A program made the translations under genes and the position numbers. The notes below the pieces were generated by a model. That model had not been told where the DNA came from. It made no database searches and worked only from the letters and a program-made list of their open reading frames with translations. Below are positions 52,301-63,330 of a stretch of 64,000 bases of DNA, one piece after another (position 1 is the first letter of the stretch; each line of letters opens with the position of its first letter). The stretch lies in NCBI GenBank assembly GCA_029204045.2, contig CM055063.1, positions 39,713,562 to 39,777,561 of the forward strand, in the 5' to 3' direction. This DNA comes from Tillandsia leiboldiana. Its lineage: Eukaryota > Streptophyta > Magnoliopsida > Poales > Bromeliaceae.

Positions 52301-54190
52301 CACAGCGGCTTGGGTTGTGTCCTGATGCAGCATGGTAGGGTAATTGCCTATGCTTCACGGCAATTAAAGGATTATGAAAAGAATTACCCTACTCACGATT
52401 TAGAGCTTGCCGCTGTGGTGTTCGCCCTGAAGTTATGGCGGCATTATCTCTACGGGGAGCACTGTGAGATTTATACAGACCACAAGAGCTTAAAGTATCT
52501 ATTTACTCAAAAGGAGCTGAACTTGCGGCAACGCCGGTGGTTGGAGCTTTTAAGGATTATGATTTGAGTATCCTTTACCACCCCGGCAAGGCCAATGTGG
52601 TTGCAGACGCTTTGAGCAGGAGATCAGCACAGAGCTTGAGCATGATGATTACTCAGCAGGCACCACTTGTGGAGCAGTTGAGGCGTCTACAGATAGAGGT
52701 AGTGTCCCCTGGGGTCTCTGCTAGACTCTTGTCCTTGGTCTTGCAGCCCACTCTGTTGGATAGGATTGGTGAGGCACAGAGTGGGGACCCCTACTTGACG
52801 AGGATCAGATCGCAGCTTCAGGCAGAGCAGTTAGGGGATTTTTCAGTGGATAGCTCGGGAGTACTGCGGTACAGGGACCGAGTGGGTGTGCCTACAGATT
52901 CGGAGATTAGGGATCAGATTCTGAGGGAGGCTCACTATACACCTTATACCGTCCACCCTGGAGGTACTAAGATGTATAGGGACCTCAAGGCACTCTTTTG
53001 GTGGTCTGGAATGAAGCGGGATATTGGAAGATTCGTGGCTCAGTGTTTAACTTGTCAGCAAGTGAAGGCGGAACATCGGGTACCTGCTGGCAAGTTGCAA
53101 AGTCTTCCAATTCCCGAATGGAAGTGGGACCGCATCACCATGGATTTTGTGACGGGGCTACCGAGATCACAGAGTGGAGCCGACGCAGTTTGGGTGATTG
53201 TTGATAGACTTACCAAGTCAGCTCATTTCCTGCCTGTGCAGATGACTTGGTCCATGGAGCGCTTGGCACAGCTTTATTTGGCTGAGATTGTGAGATTGCA
53301 CGGAGTACCAGCGTCCATTGTGTCAGATCGAGACCCGAGGTTCGTGTCACGGTTTTGGGGGAGCTTACAGTCAGCCATGGGTACTCGGCTTAGTTTCAGC
53401 ACGGCATTCCACCCACAGACAGACGGCCAGTCAGAGCGCACCATTCAGACGCTTGAGGATATGTTGCGTGCGTGCGTTATGGATTTTGGAGGAGGTTGGT
53501 ACCGACACTTACCCCTGGTTGAGTTCGCGTACAACAACAGCTTTCAAGCGAGCATTAAGATGGCTCCGTTTGAGGCGTTGTACGGACGCAAGTGTCGGTC
53601 GCCCCTTTAATGGAGTGATGTGGGTGAGAGGAGGACGCTGGGGCCAGATTTACTGCTGGAGGCGGAAGAGAAGGTCCGAGTTATACGACGGCACTTGGAG
53701 ACGGCCCAGAGTCGCCAGAAGAGTTATGCAGATGTTCGGCGGCGAGACCTTGAGTTCCAGGTTGGGGATCATGTCTTTTTGAAGGTTTCGCCTTCGAAAG
53801 GGGTCAAGAGATTTGGAGTTCGGGGAAAGCTTAGTCCTCGCTTCATTGGACCCTTTGAAGTGCTCGAGAGGGTAGGCCCTGTGGCGTATAGAGTTGCTCT
53901 ACCTCCCCGTTTGGCTGGTGTTCACGATGTCTTCCATGTTTCGGCCTTGAGAAGATATGTATTCGATCCGTCTCATGTCATCGACTTCGCATCCTTGGAT
54001 ATCGGCGAGGACTTGGTTTACGAGGAGCGCCCATTGCGGATTCTGGCTCGTGAGGTGAGGGAATTGCGCAACCGGGCAATACCTTATGTGAGGATCCTTT
54101 GGAGCAACCATGAGGAACGAGAGGCCACTTGGGAGCTTGAGACGGCGATGCGGGATACCTACCCTTCCCTGTTCGAGATTCTTGATTGTG
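49397..54190 (+). pseudogene. Tk5 gag-pol polyprotein with chromodomain
   Basis: Encodes all proteins for retrotransposition. Gag core about residues 90-260 (RFSGRDAQPRDVGRWLSAME, WWQR); Gln/Ser-rich linker; CCHC knuckle CFRCGQPGHVRATC (388-401, 50558-50599); protease D483-T-G; RT with F817-I-D-D; RNase H from SDASHSGLG; then a one-base loss in an A run at 52552 shifts the frame. Integrase follows in the next frame: HHCC zinc region, catalytic D (53143), D (53326) and E (53434). TAA at 53608-53610 replaces a residue after KCRSPL; the same frame continues with WSDVGERR. A C-terminal chromodomain (about 54007-54168, ATWELE motif) marks it as Tekay/Del, expected to target heterochromatin. The 52552 indel is absent from the second copy, so it may be a sequencing error. 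The exact C-terminus is uncertain. Confidence 0.95.
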
Positions 54191-54213
54191 GTACGCAGGT
54201 TTACTTTCCTTTT

Positions 54214-54249
54214 GTTTCGGGGACGAAACTCCCTTTTAGTGGGGGAGGA
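54214..54249 (+). other. Tk5 pre-PPT hairpin and polypurine tract
   Basis: GTTTCGGGGACGAAAC (54214-54229) forms a 6-bp stem with a GGGA loop, followed by the PPT AGTGGGGGAGGA (54238-54249) that primes plus-strand DNA. The same arrangement is at 59530-59565, 3468-3503 and, on the minus strand, 13133-13167. Confidence 0.85.
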
Positions 54250-56015
54250 TGTGGAGACCGTAAACCCCGTACAGTTTTCCGACTGAATCTACAGTTGAGA
54301 ACACCTATTGTTGGTGTATCTGGCCCAAGGTGCATCAAAGTGGTGCTACTGTTGGACCTGAGTGGTATCTTTTACTGTTTTGGCCTTCGGCTATGTTTGC
54401 CAAAATTTCGGGAAGGTTTATGGCCAAACAGATGGTAGAATTGGATTCAGCACGGAAAAACAATTGAAAACGGCTATTTATTTGCCAAATTTGGAGTCCG
54501 GATGACCAAAAACGGGCTACCGGAAGTTTCGGGGGAAAACGGGTGCATGGGGGGTGACCGTGGACCGGCTGGTGCACGTGGCGGCTCGGGATTGGTTGGC
54601 CCACACCGCCTGGTCCACGGGAAAGGCGCGCGGGTGCATAGACCGCGGGGCGGGCCCACGTGGCGCGTGCGGATTGGCGGGTGCGCGCGGCTCGGTCCAG
54701 GGAAAAGTGCGGAGCGGCGCGTGGACGGGTGCAGGACACGTGGCACAGCGGCATTGGCGGGTCACGCGCTCCCGGCCCACTGGGCCCTTCAGCGGTGAGC
54801 GGGGCGGCGGAGCGGTCGACGCGTGGCGTTGCGCCACGCGTCGCCACCCGCGGGGCCCCGCCGCTGTAGCGGGGGGGCGCGTGGCGCGCGTGCGGTGGCC
54901 CCGCACGGCTGTCCCCCTGTTTGGGGGTACGTGCGGGCGCCCAGGCGGGTTGGACGGCGTCTGGTCCGACCCCGGGCCGCGCCGGATCAGCCCGGGCTAG
55001 CGGGTTGGATCCGGGAATCCGATAAGCCTTATTTAGGCTTGTTTATCCGGTTTGAGGCCATGTTTTTCACCCATTTCCTGTGGGAATTTCGCAGTGGGCT
55101 CTGAAGAAGAAGTCTTCCCCTGCTAGTGATCTTTCCAGCAGTAGCTTCCGGAGTTTGGTGGTGCACGGTTTCCGAGGTTGGCCGTTTTCCGACGCGGCGC
55201 GCTAGTTCGTCTTCGACCCGTTTTGCGTCCTATCGGTGCGCAGACTCTCCTGGCTTTACCCGACACCTGAATTCGACAATTTTGCGCCGTTGGACTCACG
55301 ACAGGTAGGACTTTGATTTTGATATTCAAAGTTTTCCCAAATTAATTTCGGATTTTGGAGGTATTTGAGTATTCTGTTGCCCCTCTTTCTTTGCGGATGT
55401 TTGGACAGCGACACGGTGTTTTGGCCATAACTTCGCGTACAGACATCGGATCAGGGTGATTCAAGAGCCTAAATTCATCTACTCTTCGCGAGGAATCTGC
55501 TGTATTTTTCTTAGGACTTTAGGAGATTGCTTCGAAGGTGAGAATCTCCTCTCTTTCCGGATGTTGATCTGGGGGAATTTCTACAGTAGGGTTAGAGGTT
55601 ATTTTCTTGCCGGATTTATATCTCAGCGTAGAAAACTCGGATTTGGATGTGTAGGTAGTCGTTTCGAAGCTATCGACGCGTAGACCACGGGGATATTTTA
55701 TTTGGATTTTTCTGAAGACTGTGAGCAGGTGATTTTTGTTCATCTTCGCAGCGGAGTTATTGTTTGTTAAATTTGGCAGTTCTGGGGATATATGGATTGT
55801 GACAGCTCGGTTTTTGTACCCAGGAGCAGTGGGACTACGCGGGGCCATTTGGACTCTGTGTAGCCGCCATCTTTGGTATTATCAGTGTAGGACTTTGACA
55901 GCTCGACTGATCAGGTGGGTGGTTGTTGTACTCCTCTCTTTGGTATGCCACTAGGAATGTTAGAGTGTCCCTAAATTGAAGATGCTAAATATAAGATGGG
56001 TGACTTGCATGCTTA
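54250..56015 (+). repeat. Tk5 LTR copy, incomplete at a contig end
   Basis: Starts TGTGGAGACC after the PPT and stops at the 100-N gap, equivalent to about 61344 in the last LTR. It agrees with the last LTR and not the first at each diagnostic base I compared (for example GGTTGGCCC, GCTAGTGATC, GACAATTTT, GACCACGGG), but has many extra single-base indels. It is best read as a low-quality duplicate of 59566-61344. Confidence 0.85.
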
Positions 56016-56115
56016 NNNNNNNNNNNNNNNNNNNNNNNNNNNNNNNNNNNNNNNNNNNNNNNNNNNNNNNNNNNNNNNNNNNNNNNNNNNNNNNNNNNNN
56101 NNNNNNNNNNNNNNN
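56016..56115. other. Assembly gap (100 N) in Tk5
   Basis: Exactly 100 N. Left and right flanks are both error-rich and both repeat sequence present elsewhere in the element, as expected where two overlapping contigs were scaffolded without merging. Confidence 0.95.
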
Positions 56116-59100
56116 GTGGGGCAGGTATTACTCTGCTCCTTTTAATTCCGGCTCACCACTTTATTCGACACTGGTGCTCTCATTCTTCATTAGTCGGCAT
56201 TGCCCCCTGCATGTTCTAGAGGTCAGAGTCCTTTCATATTCATTAGAGGTGCGGGTTCCTATCACTTTATGCATGTAGAGAGCATTGTGACTGCCCGGTG
56301 GGTCAGTTGGGGCCTTGGCTTTTGCCGGCATACTTGCTTGTCTTGCAGCAGCCCATGATTTCGACTTGGTGCTAGGGATGGATTGGCTATCACGTATTCC
56401 AGCCACTATCGACTGCGGAGCGGACAGTGACTCCTTCGTGCAGCCAGGCAGGAGAGTTCCGTCATTTAGAGTCTGTCAGTACCCTACTTTTGCTATGACT
56501 ATCTCATCATCGAGAGCTCGGCGGATGATGAGCAGGCGGTGAGCGCTTTCTGGCGACGTCGTACAGAGGGTCCTACGTGGCAACCGTGGCCTCGAGGATA
56601 CTCCCTATCGTCCGGAGTTCCCGGATGTGTTTCCCGTCTGTCTATCGACTTTGCCAGCTGAGAGGAGGTGTAGTTTTTGATTGATGTGGTTGCCATGTCC
56701 GCCCCACCAATCGCAAAGGCACTTACGATGGCCCCAGCGGAACTGAGGGAATTTGAAGCTCCAGTTGCAAGTATTTGTGGGACTGTGGGCTTCGTGAGGC
56801 CCCGTGTATCTCCGTGGGGAGCGCCTGTTTTAGTCGTGAAGAAAAGATGGATCACTTCGCTTGTGCGGGATTATCGAGAGCTAAATAAGTGACCATTCGG
56901 AACAAGTAACCCTACCGCTACCACGAATTGATGATCTGTTTGATCAGTTGCAGGGCGCAACTGTTTCCTCGAAGTTGGATCTTCAGTCAGGTTACCACCA
57001 GTTGAGGGTGAGGGCGAGACATTCCCAAGACGGCTTTTAGAACCCGGTATGGGCATTATGAGTTTACAGTCATGCCTTTTGGACTAACTAATGCCCCGGC
57101 TGCATTCATGGATTTAATGAACCGGGTGTTTCAGCCGTCCTTGGATCGATTTGTCGTTGTATTCATAGACGATTTTTGGTCTACTCCCGGAGTGAGGTAG
57201 AGCATGAGGAGCACTTGAGGATTGTGCTACAGCTCGCGAGAGAAGAAGCTGTTTGCCAAGCTGAAGAAGTGTGCATTTTGGCTTCGGGAGGTTGCTTTTC
57301 TAGGCCATGTTATATCAGCCGCGGGGGGTGGCAGTGGACCCGACGAAGATTGATGCAGTTCGGGATTGGCCTAGACCGACGACGGTTACTGAGGTTCGTA
57401 GCTTTCTTGGATTAGCAGGTTATTACCGTCGTTTTGTTGAGGGCTTTACGAAGCTCTCTACTCCCCTGACCAGTCTGACGAGAAAGGGGGTGAAGTTTAT
57501 TTGGTCTGAGCGGTGCCAAGAGAGCTTTGAAGAGCTTAAGAGAAGATTGATCTCAGCACCAGTCCTAGCTCTACCCGTGATGGGCGACGGGTTTGTGATT
57601 TACAGTGATGCCTCACACAGCGGCTTGGGTTGTGTCCTGATGCAGCATGGTAGGGTAATTGCCTATGCTTCACGGCAATTAAAGGATTATGAAAAGAATT
57701 ACCCTACTCACGATTTAGAGCTTGCCGCTGTGGTGTTCGCCCTGAAGTTATGGCGGCATTATCTCTACGGGGAGCACTGTGAGATTTATACAGACCACAA
57801 GAGCTTAAAGTATCTATTTACTCAAAAGGAGCTGAACTTGCGGCAACGCCGGTGGTTGGAGCTTTTAAAGGATTATGATTTGAGTATCCTTTACCACCCC
57901 GGCAAGGCCAATGTGGTTGCAGACGCTTTGAGCAGGAGATCAGCACAGAGCTTGAGCATGATGATTACTCAGCAGGCACCACTTGTGGAGCAGTTGAGGC
58001 GTCTACAGATAGAGGTAGTGTCCCCTGGGGTCTCTGCTAGACTCTTGTCCTTGGTCTTGCAGCCCACTCTGTTGGATAGGATTGGTGAGGCACAGAGTGG
58101 GGACCCCTACTTGACGAGGATCAGATCGCAGCTTCAGGCAGAGCAGTTAGGGGATTTTTTCAGTGGATAGCTCGGGAGTACTGCGGTACAGGGACCGAGT
58201 GGGTGTGCCTACAGATTCGGAGATTAGGGATCAGATTCTGAGGGAGGCTCACTATACACCTTATACCGTCCACCCTGGAGGTACTAAGATGTATAGGGAC
58301 CTCAAGGCACTCTTTTGGTGGTCTGGAATGAAGCGGGATATTGGAAGATTCGTGGCTCAGTGTTTAACTTGTCAGCAAGTGAAGGCGGAACATCGGGTAC
58401 CTGCTGGCAAGTTGCAAAGTCTTCCAATTCCCGAATGGAAGTGGGACCGCATCACCATGGATTTTGTGACGGGGCTACCGAGATCACAGAGTGGAGCCGA
58501 CGCAGTTTGGGTGATTGTTGATAGACTTACCAAGTCAGCTCATTTCCTGCCTGTGCAGATGACTTGGTCCATGGAGCGCTTGGCACAGCTTTATTTGGCT
58601 GAGATTGTGAGATTGCACGGAGTACCAGCGTCCATTGTGTCAGATCGAGACCCGAGGTTCGTGTCACGGTTTTGGGGGAGCTTACAGTCAGCCATGGGTA
58701 CTCGGCTTAGTTTCAGCACGGCATTCCACCCACAGACAGACGGCCAGTCAGAGCGCACCATTCAGACGCTTGAGGATATGTTGCGTGCGTGCGTTATGGA
58801 TTTTGGAGGAGGTTGGTACCGACACTTACCCCTGGTTGAGTTCGCGTACAACAACAGCTTTCAAGCGAGCATTAAGATGGCTCCGTTTGAGGCGTTGTAC
58901 GGACGCAAGTGTCGGTCGCCCCTTTAATGGAGTGATGTGGGTGAGAGGAGGACGCTGGGGCCAGATTTACTGCTGGAGGCGGAAGAGAAGGTCCGAGTTA
59001 TACGACGGCACTTGGAGACGGCCCAGAGTCGCCAGAAGAGTTATGCAGATGTTCGGCGGCGAGACCTTGAGTTCCAGGTTGGGGATCATGTCTTTTTGAA

Positions 59101-59565
59101 GGTTTCGCCTTCGAAAGGGGTCAAGAGATTTGGAGTTCGGGGAAAGCTTAGTCCTCGCTTCATTGGACCCTTTGAAGTGCTCGAGAGGGTAGGCCCTGTG
59201 GCGTATAGAGTTGCTCTACCTCCCCGTTTGGCTGGTGTTCACGATGTCTTCCATGTTTCGGCCTTGAGAAGATATGTATTCGATCCGTCTCATGTCATCG
59301 ACTTCGCATCCTTGGATATCGGCGAGGACTTGGTTTACGAGGAGCGCCCATTGCGGATTCTGGCTCGTGAGGTGAGGGAATTGCGCAACCGGGCAATACC
59401 TTATGTGAGGATCCTTTGGAGCAACCATGAGGAACGAGAGGCCACTTGGGAGCTTGAGACGGCGATGCGGGATACCTACCCTTCCCTGTTCGAGATTCTT
59501 GATTGTGGTACGCAGGTTTACTTTCCTTTGTTTCGGGGACGAAACTCCCTTTTAGTGGGGGAGGA
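56116..59565 (+). pseudogene. Second Tk5 pol copy, probably an assembly duplicate
   Basis: Starts inside protease (corresponds to about 50797) and runs through RT, RNase H, integrase and chromodomain to the PPT (59554-59565). From 56116 to about 57330 it is riddled with indels against the first copy; from there to 59565 I see no substitutions, only homopolymer-length changes (near 57326, 57868, 58155 and 59527). It shares the TAA after KCRSPL (58925-58927). The frame is intact across the RNase H site where copy 1 is shifted, but shifted at a T run at 58155 where copy 1 is not. Confidence 0.85.
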
Positions 59566-62500
59566 TGTGGAGACCGTAAACCCCGTACAGTTTTCCGACT
59601 GAATCTACAGTTGAGAACACCTATTGTTGGTGTATCTGGCCCAAGGTGCATCAAAGTGGTGCTACTGTTGGACCTGAGTGGTATCTTTTACTGTTTTGGC
59701 CTTCGGCTATGTTTGCCAAAATTTCGGGAAGGTTTATGGCCAAACAGATGGTAGAATTGGATTCAGCACGGAAAAAACAATTGAAAACGGCTATTTATTT
59801 GCCAAATTTGGAGTCCGGATGACCAAAAACGGGCTACCGGAAGTTTCGGGGGAAAACGGGTGCATGGGGGGTGACCGTGGACCGGCTGGTGCCACGTGGC
59901 GGCTCGGGATTGGTTGGCCCACACCGCCTGGTCCACGGGAAAGGCGCGCGGGTGCATAGACCGCGGGGCGGGCCACGTGGCGCGTGCGGATTGGCGGGTG
60001 CGCGCGGCTCGGTCCAGGGAAAAGTGCGGAGCGGCGCGTGGACCGGGTGCAGGACACGTGGCACAGCGGCATTGGCGGGTCCACGCGCTCCCGGCCCACT
60101 GGGCCCTTCAGCGGTGAGCGGGGGCGGCGGAGCGGTCGACGCGTGGCGTTGCGCCACGCGTCGCCACCCGCGGGGCCCCGCCGCTGTAGCGGGGGGGCGC
60201 GTGGCGCGCGTGCGGTGGCCCCGCACGGCTGTCCCCCTGTTTGGGGGTACGTGGCGGGCGCCCAGGCGGGTTGGACGGCGTCTGGTCCGACCCGGGCCGC
60301 GCCGGATCAGCCCGGGCTAGCGGGTTGGATCCGGGAATCCGATAAGCCTTATTTAGGCTTGTTTATCCGGTTTGAGGCCATGTTTTCACCCATTTCCTGT
60401 GGGAATTTCGCAGTGGGCTCTGAAGAAGAAGTCTTCCCCTGCTAGTGATCTTTCCAGCAGTAGCTTCCCGGAGTTGTGGTGGTGCACGGTTTCCGAGGTT
60501 GGCCGTTTTCCGACGCGGCGCGCTTAGTTCGTCTTCGACCCGTTTTGCGTCCTCTCGGTGCGCAGACTCTCCTGGCTTTACCCGACACCTGAATTCGACA
60601 ATTTTTGCGCCGTTGGACTCACGACAGGTAGGACTTTGATTTTGATATTCAAAGTTTTCCCAAATTAATTTCGGATTTTGGAGGTATTTGAGTATTCTGT
60701 TGCCCCTCTTTCTTTGCGGATGTTTGGACAGCGACACGGTGTTTTGGCCATAACTTCGCGTACAGACATCGGATCAGGGTGATTCAAGAGCCTAAATTCA
60801 TCTACTCTTCGCGAGGAATCTGCTGTATTTTTCTTAGGACTTTAGGAGATTGCTTCGAAGGTGAGAATCTCCTCTCTTTCCGGATGTTGATCTGGGGGAA
60901 TTTCTACAGTAGGGTTAGAGGTTATTTTCTTGCCGGATTTATATCTCAGCGTAGAAAACTCGGATTTGGATGTGTAGGTAGTCGTTTCGAAGCTATCGAC
61001 GCGTAGACCACGGGGATATTTTATTTGGATTTTTCTGAAGACTGTGAGCAGGTGATTTTTGTTCATCTTCGCAGCGGAGTTATTGTTTGTTAAATTTGGC
61101 AGTTCTGGGGATATATATGGATTGTGACAGCTCGGTTTTTGTACCCAGGAGCAGTGTGGACTACGCGGGGCCATTTGGACTCTGTGTAGCCGCCATCTTT
61201 GGTATTATCAGTTGTAGGACTTTTGACAGCTCGACTGATCAGGTGGGTGGTTGTTGTACTCCTCTCTTTGGTATGCCACTAGGAATGTTAGAGTGTCCCT
61301 AAATTGAAGATGCTAAATATAAGATGGGTAGACTTGCATGCTTAAGGAATTAACTCTTATTAATCAGATCCTATTGCTAGAATGATCACCTGTTTTAACC
61401 ACTTATCAAATCTGAACGGTATATCTGAAGATAAAATAGTAATTGTGGACTGTAAAACTAATAACTCCTCTTATAAGACTGTCACTCTAGCTCAGGTCAC
61501 TCTATATTGCTTATTCTGGGAAATTGGACAAATGTTGGAACAATGCATGATTAAACGGGTCACCTAATAATGTCATCTTTTACTGCTACACTGTTTTTGG
61601 GACTTGACTTAGGAGAAACCATGCATCTAATTCTCCTTCTTCTATCCTGGTAGACTTGAGGCATAGTTGCTTGGGTTCGAGCGGGTATCGGACAGTGTAG
61701 TCAGGTATTGGGGATTTGGGACAGTGTGGGCTTTTGACAGGGTGTTGCGGCGACCACGGATCTTGGGTGGTTGACCGGGTCGTCTTATTGCATCAGATTG
61801 GGTACTTGGGGGATCGGGCTTGCTTTAGTGGAGGGTTTTTTCCCACTTCTTTGAGTCTCGATCCAGTCCTGCTAGAGACAGTTACTTGTGGTTACTTACT
61901 TCTCTCGTGTGGGTCGCTCCCCACGAGTGCGACTCCGGATGTGCGCGGTTGCCAGACTTTGAGTCCTGGGGACTCCTTTGCTTCGGTGTTATGCGTAGGC
62001 TGGCATACCCGAGGCGGTAGAGCAGGCAGTGCCAGTGTCCACTGGCGGTCAGATTGGATCATCTAGACAGGCTTCTGACACAGATGCATACTTTGTCATC
62101 CTGATTGGTTTAGCATGTAGAGGCATATTAGGGGTAGCATTTCATCTGAGTTGCTCATATTACACTCCCCTTTTTATCCCTTCCCTTTATGCCTCTGATC
62201 TTCCTGGTGGGCATACCTGAGCTGAGGCTTTACCCACTAGGGGAGGCTACTGTTTATAGTAGTACTTACCCCCACTGTTTTGCTTGTTTCTCTCTCTCCC
62301 TTGTTTTGCAGAGTCCTCTGTGGGAGTTGCTGGGCCGACAGCAACTGATCGGGGCAAGCGTATCGCGGACTAGATAGAGTGCCACCCGCGGACTGTAGCT
62401 GGAGAGTTTTGGGTACCTGGACTTCTCAGACAGTATTTAGTTACTTCCTTTTGGGTCTGGCTTCTGCCAGCTGTATATATTGTAGTAGCGGTGTGAGAGA

Positions 62501-62707
62501 CATCTGTAGTTTATTTTACTGTTGTACTTTTTACTTCCAGTTTCTGTCTGAGTTACAGTAGTTTTAGTTAGCTCTGATTACTTTATGCTCTTTTATTATT
62601 ATTGCTTATCTGAGCAGGTTACCAACGCTTCGTGTATGTGGGAAATACCGCATGCACAGCGGATCTGTGAGCGGGCCCGGGTTCTGGTTTACACCCGGGG
62701 CGTGACA
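59566..62707 (+). repeat. Tk5 3' LTR (3142 bp)
   Basis: Complete LTR from TGTGGAGACC to CGTGACA with ATCAT following. It carries the same modules as the 5' LTR (U3 palindrome near 60137, two-stem module near 62203-62262, U5 hairpins near 62631-62700). Confidence 0.93.
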
Positions 62708-62712
62708 ATCAT

Positions 62713-63330
62713 GCTTTAAAGATCAAACTTCATGATCTCGAGGAGGAACGAGAGCTTTTATTGGATAATAATAAAATCCTCCAAAAAAAGATGAATCAAT
62801 CGGAAACGATCGTTAATTCCCATATTAACAAGATTGATTTTCTTGAAAAGCAGTTTGAGGAAATTCATGTCACCAACCAAGCTTTGACCAAGCAAGTTCA
62901 TCAACTTAAATCCGACATACAAAGGCTTTCAACCGGTTCCAAGAAACTTGATTGTATGTCCGGATTAGGTCAAACAAGCAAGGTTGGTTTGGGATTCAAA
63001 AAGAACCAAACTGTGAAGGCTTCAAGTTCCATAATTAAATTGAGAGGAAGAACTTGTCACCAACGTGGACTTGAAGGACACTTGATGAAGACGTGCCCAA
63101 AAAGGAGAAAGAAGAATTCTTCGGCAACTTCATCTACGGAGCAAACTCAACGGAATCAAAAGCAACATCAATTCAATAGAGTTCACTCAATCCACCAAAG
63201 GTCCGAGTTACAACATCAATCATACAAGTGGATCATTGCGAGGCAAAGACCTAAGGTGGACCAACAGTCAAAGCTATCAACTCCCGGCCACAATGAATCA
63301 AGACAACCCAAAGTTCTAAATAGCTTATGA
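62713..63330 (+). pseudogene. Sire2 gag, C-terminal part
   Basis: Continues the coiled coil cut at 45965: HDLEEERELLLDNNKILQKK, then FLEKQFEEIHVTNQALTKQV. A GLGQTSKVGLGF segment and a damaged second zinc knuckle follow (CHQRGLEGHLMKTC, with arginine where the second cysteine is expected). The frame ends with TGA at 63328-63330 after a Gln/Ser-rich tail. In Sire1 this position leads into pol; here no protease, integrase, RT or RNase H follows. Confidence 0.88.

Larger units (their letters stand above)
45966..62707 (+). mobile_element. Tk5: Tekay/Del chromovirus, most complete element here
   Basis: Begins TGTGGAGACC, ends CCCGGGGCGTGACA, flanked by ATCAT (45961-45965 and 62708-62712). As assembled it reads LTR, gag-pol, LTR, 100-N gap, partial pol, LTR. 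The second and third LTRs share every base that separates them from the first, and both sides of the gap look error-rich, so 56116-61344 is probably the same DNA as about 50797-56015 assembled twice. The real element would be LTR (3139), internal (5145), LTR (3142), about 11.4 kb. First and third LTRs differ at about a dozen sites (about 0.4%), so it is young. Confidence 0.93.

Noticed and set aside
53608..53610. Programmed stop-codon readthrough between integrase and chromodomain of Tk5
   Set aside because: The TAA replaces one codon inside a conserved block rather than lying at a domain boundary, and no readthrough context is evident. A plain nonsense mutation is simpler.
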